Shown here: positions 6,229-7,128 of the stretch, in pieces
Layout of the letters: every line of letters starts with the position of its first letter
How positions within the stretch are numbered: position 1 is the stretch's first letter
Assembly (NCBI GenBank): GCA_964608495.1
Contig: CAZSOQ010000262.1
Location: 1-7,128 of the forward strand
DNA from: JAKORR01 sp964608495
GTDB lineage: Bacteria > Armatimonadota > Zipacnadia > Zipacnadales > FEN-943
Direction: 5' to 3'
DNA length: 7,128 nt
Notes under the pieces: model-generated
Seen by the model: the letters and a program-made list of their open reading frames with translations, nothing else
The model's database searches: none
Told to the model about the DNA's origin: nothing
Translations under genes and position numbers: made by a program

Positions 6229-6614
6229 GACACCGCAACATGTATTACATGACAGGACTTCCGGGCTGGATGCGTTTCGGATTCAGCCCCGGCTGGGTGG
6301 GACGCAGCCCGACGGGACTGGGGCCCTGCGCCAGCTACCTGATGACGGGCCAGTGGCCGAATCCCGCTATGGCCGCCGCCTGGGGCATGATGCAGGGCGG
6401 GCAGATGCCCATGATGGGGTATGGCCAGATGCCCTTCGGCGCGATGGGGTATGACCCCATGGCCTACGGGGGCGCCTGGGGGGGCGGACCGGGTGGCGTG
6501 CCAGTCGGCGCTGCCGACCTACGGCAGGCCATCGCCGCCCAGATAGCGATGCTGGGGCAGCAGATCGAGATGCTTCGCCAGCAGGTAGCGGCTCTGCAGG
6601 AGCAGGACGAGTAG
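6225..6614 (+). CDS. Met/Gly-rich small protein with C-terminal coiled coil (DUF5320-like)
   Basis: This 129-residue protein has no known enzymatic motif. Residues 1-92 are rich in Met, Gly, Pro, Tyr and Trp with one cysteine (35). The whole protein has 16 methionines, eight of them between 55 and 79. Two decapeptide units beginning MGY (64-73 and 74-83) follow the pattern MGYxxMxxG, mirrored in the DNA by GATGGGGTATG at 6413 and 6443. Residues 96-127 (DLRQAIAAQ to VAALQEQ) form a heptad-type coiled coil. Small proteins of this layout, often annotated DUF5320, occur next to NifX-like genes in many anaerobes; calling this one a member is by resemblance of layout. Methionine-rich stretches can bind soft metals such as Cu(I), but no ligand set is proven here. 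The ATG has AGGAGG eight bases upstream (6211-6216) and overlaps the CDF stop. The in-frame region upstream of 6225 belongs to another frame of the CDF gene and is not used. Confidence 0.8.
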   Translation: MRHRNMYYMTGLPGWMRFGFSPGWVGRSPTGLGPCASYLMTGQWPNPAMAAAWGMMQGGQMPMMGYGQMPFGAMGYDPMAYGGAWGGGPGGVPVGAADLRQAIAAQIAMLGQQIEMLRQQVAALQEQDE

Positions 6615-6699
6615 AGCCAACGCTCAGCGGGCCAAGACAGGAAGCCCGATCAAGGAGCCGGTTGGGCGCGAGGCTCGGCCGGACCAGGAGGCAAGGAAC
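6615..6699 (+). other. Short intergenic gap within the operon
   Basis: This is the only sizeable gap (85 bases) between operon genes. It holds the AGGAGG of the next gene at 6686-6691. I see no convincing promoter or hairpin, so the next gene is probably cotranscribed. Confidence 0.5.
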
Positions 6700-7128
6700 A
6701 TGATAGTGGCAGTATCAGCGTCTCAGCCCGATCTGGACAGCCCTGTGGACCCAAGGTTCGGCCGGTGTCCCTTCTATGTGCTCGTGGACACCGAGAGCCT
6801 GGAGTTCCAGGCCATGGAGAACACGGCCGCGATGGCGGGCATGGGCGCCGGCATTCAGGCCGCCCAGGCCGTGGTCAATGCGGGAGCCGACGCGGTCGTC
6901 GCCGGCAACTTCGGCCCCAACGCCTTCCAGGCCATGTCGCAGGCCGGCATCGCCCTGTTCGCGGCCCCGGCCGGTCTGACGGTGCGGCAGGCCGTGGAGG
7001 CCCTGAAGGCCGGGCAGCTCACGGCCCTCACCTCGCCGTCGGTGGCGGCCCACTACGGCATGGGTATGGGCGGCGGAGGGATGGGTATGGGCGGCGGCAT
7101 GGGCATGGGTGGCGGTCGTGGCATGGGC
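6700..7128 (+). CDS. NifX-like (DiNase_FeMo-co family) protein with Met/Gly repeat tail, 3' partial
   Basis: The frame is open from ATG at 6700 to the window edge: 143 codons with no stop, so the C-terminus is missing. AGGAGG (6686-6691) lies eight bases upstream. Residues 1-118 have the DiNase_FeMo-co fold signature: MIVAVSA, a short acidic loop, VDPRFGRCPFYVLVD (16-30) with the family FGRC cysteine (C23), ENTAAMAGMGAGIQAAQAV (40-58), ADAVVAGNFGPNAFQAMSQAGI (63-84) and VRQAVEALKAG (95-105). From residue 119 a tail built of MGMGGG units begins and is still running at the edge. Beyond C23 there are no cysteines in the visible part; the family core has methionines at 45 and 48 in its loop. The role is presumably binding or delivery of a metal or metal cluster in the cytoplasm. 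The tail may add soft-metal sites or be a flexible linker to a further domain. It is the fifth gene of the operon. Confidence 0.87.
   Translation, partial: MIVAVSASQPDLDSPVDPRFGRCPFYVLVDTESLEFQAMENTAAMAGMGAGIQAAQAVVNAGADAVVAGNFGPNAFQAMSQAGIALFAAPAGLTVRQAVEALKAGQLTALTSPSVAAHYGMGMGGGGMGMGGGMGMGGGRGMG
7060..7116 (+). repeat. In-frame 18-base tandem repeat coding MGMGGG
   Basis: Three 18-base units (7060-7077, 7081-7098, 7099-7116) encode MGMGGG. A single GGG codon separates the first two. They differ only at third codon positions, mostly T/C changes, so the protein repeat is kept while the DNA drifts. A partial unit follows to the window edge. Confidence 0.8.

Noticed and set aside
4515..7128. 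A nitrogenase cofactor (nif) cluster
   Set aside because: Only NifX-like domains are present. No NifH, D, K, E, N, or radical-SAM NifB sequence appears, and stand-alone NifX-like proteins are widespread outside nitrogen fixation.

Overview
The window is GC-rich, roughly two thirds G+C by eye. Nearly every gene has a strong Shine-Dalgarno sequence, which points to a bacterial chromosome. Nothing visible fixes the phylum. The large secreted sugar-degrading-type protein, beside a metal-handling cluster typical of anaerobes and uncultured lineages, would fit a group such as Armatimonadota, Planctomycetota or a candidate phylum. That placement is a guess from gene content. No nitrogenase, tRNA, rRNA, CRISPR array or transposase is visible.

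Layout. Positions 1-149 are a non-coding flank with a perfect GC-rich hairpin at 97-120, possibly a terminator. Positions 150-3461 (minus strand) encode one 1103-residue, probably secreted, multidomain protein: an N-terminal beta-rich region, a glycosidase-like barrel carrying DGAYYDG, a carbohydrate-binding-like jelly roll and a C-terminal F5/8 type C (discoidin-like) domain. Positions 3462-4074 are a 613-base divergent intergenic region. It holds a REP-like imperfect inverted repeat with an extra diverged copy, two small back-to-back hairpins, two pairs of short direct repeats, and a good sigma70-type promoter overlapped by an operator-like inverted repeat.

Positions 4075-7128 (plus strand) form a tightly packed operon. 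In order it encodes a PadR-type regulator (GTG start), a stand-alone NifX/NafY-like (DiNase_FeMo-co family) protein, a cation diffusion facilitator (CDF) with a second NifX-like domain fused to its C-terminus, a Met/Gly-rich small protein with a coiled-coil end, and a third NifX-like protein whose Met/Gly-rich repetitive tail runs off the window. Genes overlap by ATGA or lie 13 to 85 bases apart.

How they may work together (inference): the PadR protein probably controls its own operon through the site at 4041-4057. The CDF has the HD-HD metal site usual in zinc transporters. The NifX-like domains and the Met-rich proteins look like cytoplasmic metal or metal-cluster binders, so the operon resembles a metal buffering and efflux module. 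The three NifX-like domains differ in key residues: FGRC is present in both stand-alone proteins but replaced by FGEA in the transporter fusion. This CDF-NifX-Met-rich set is the most interesting content of the window.
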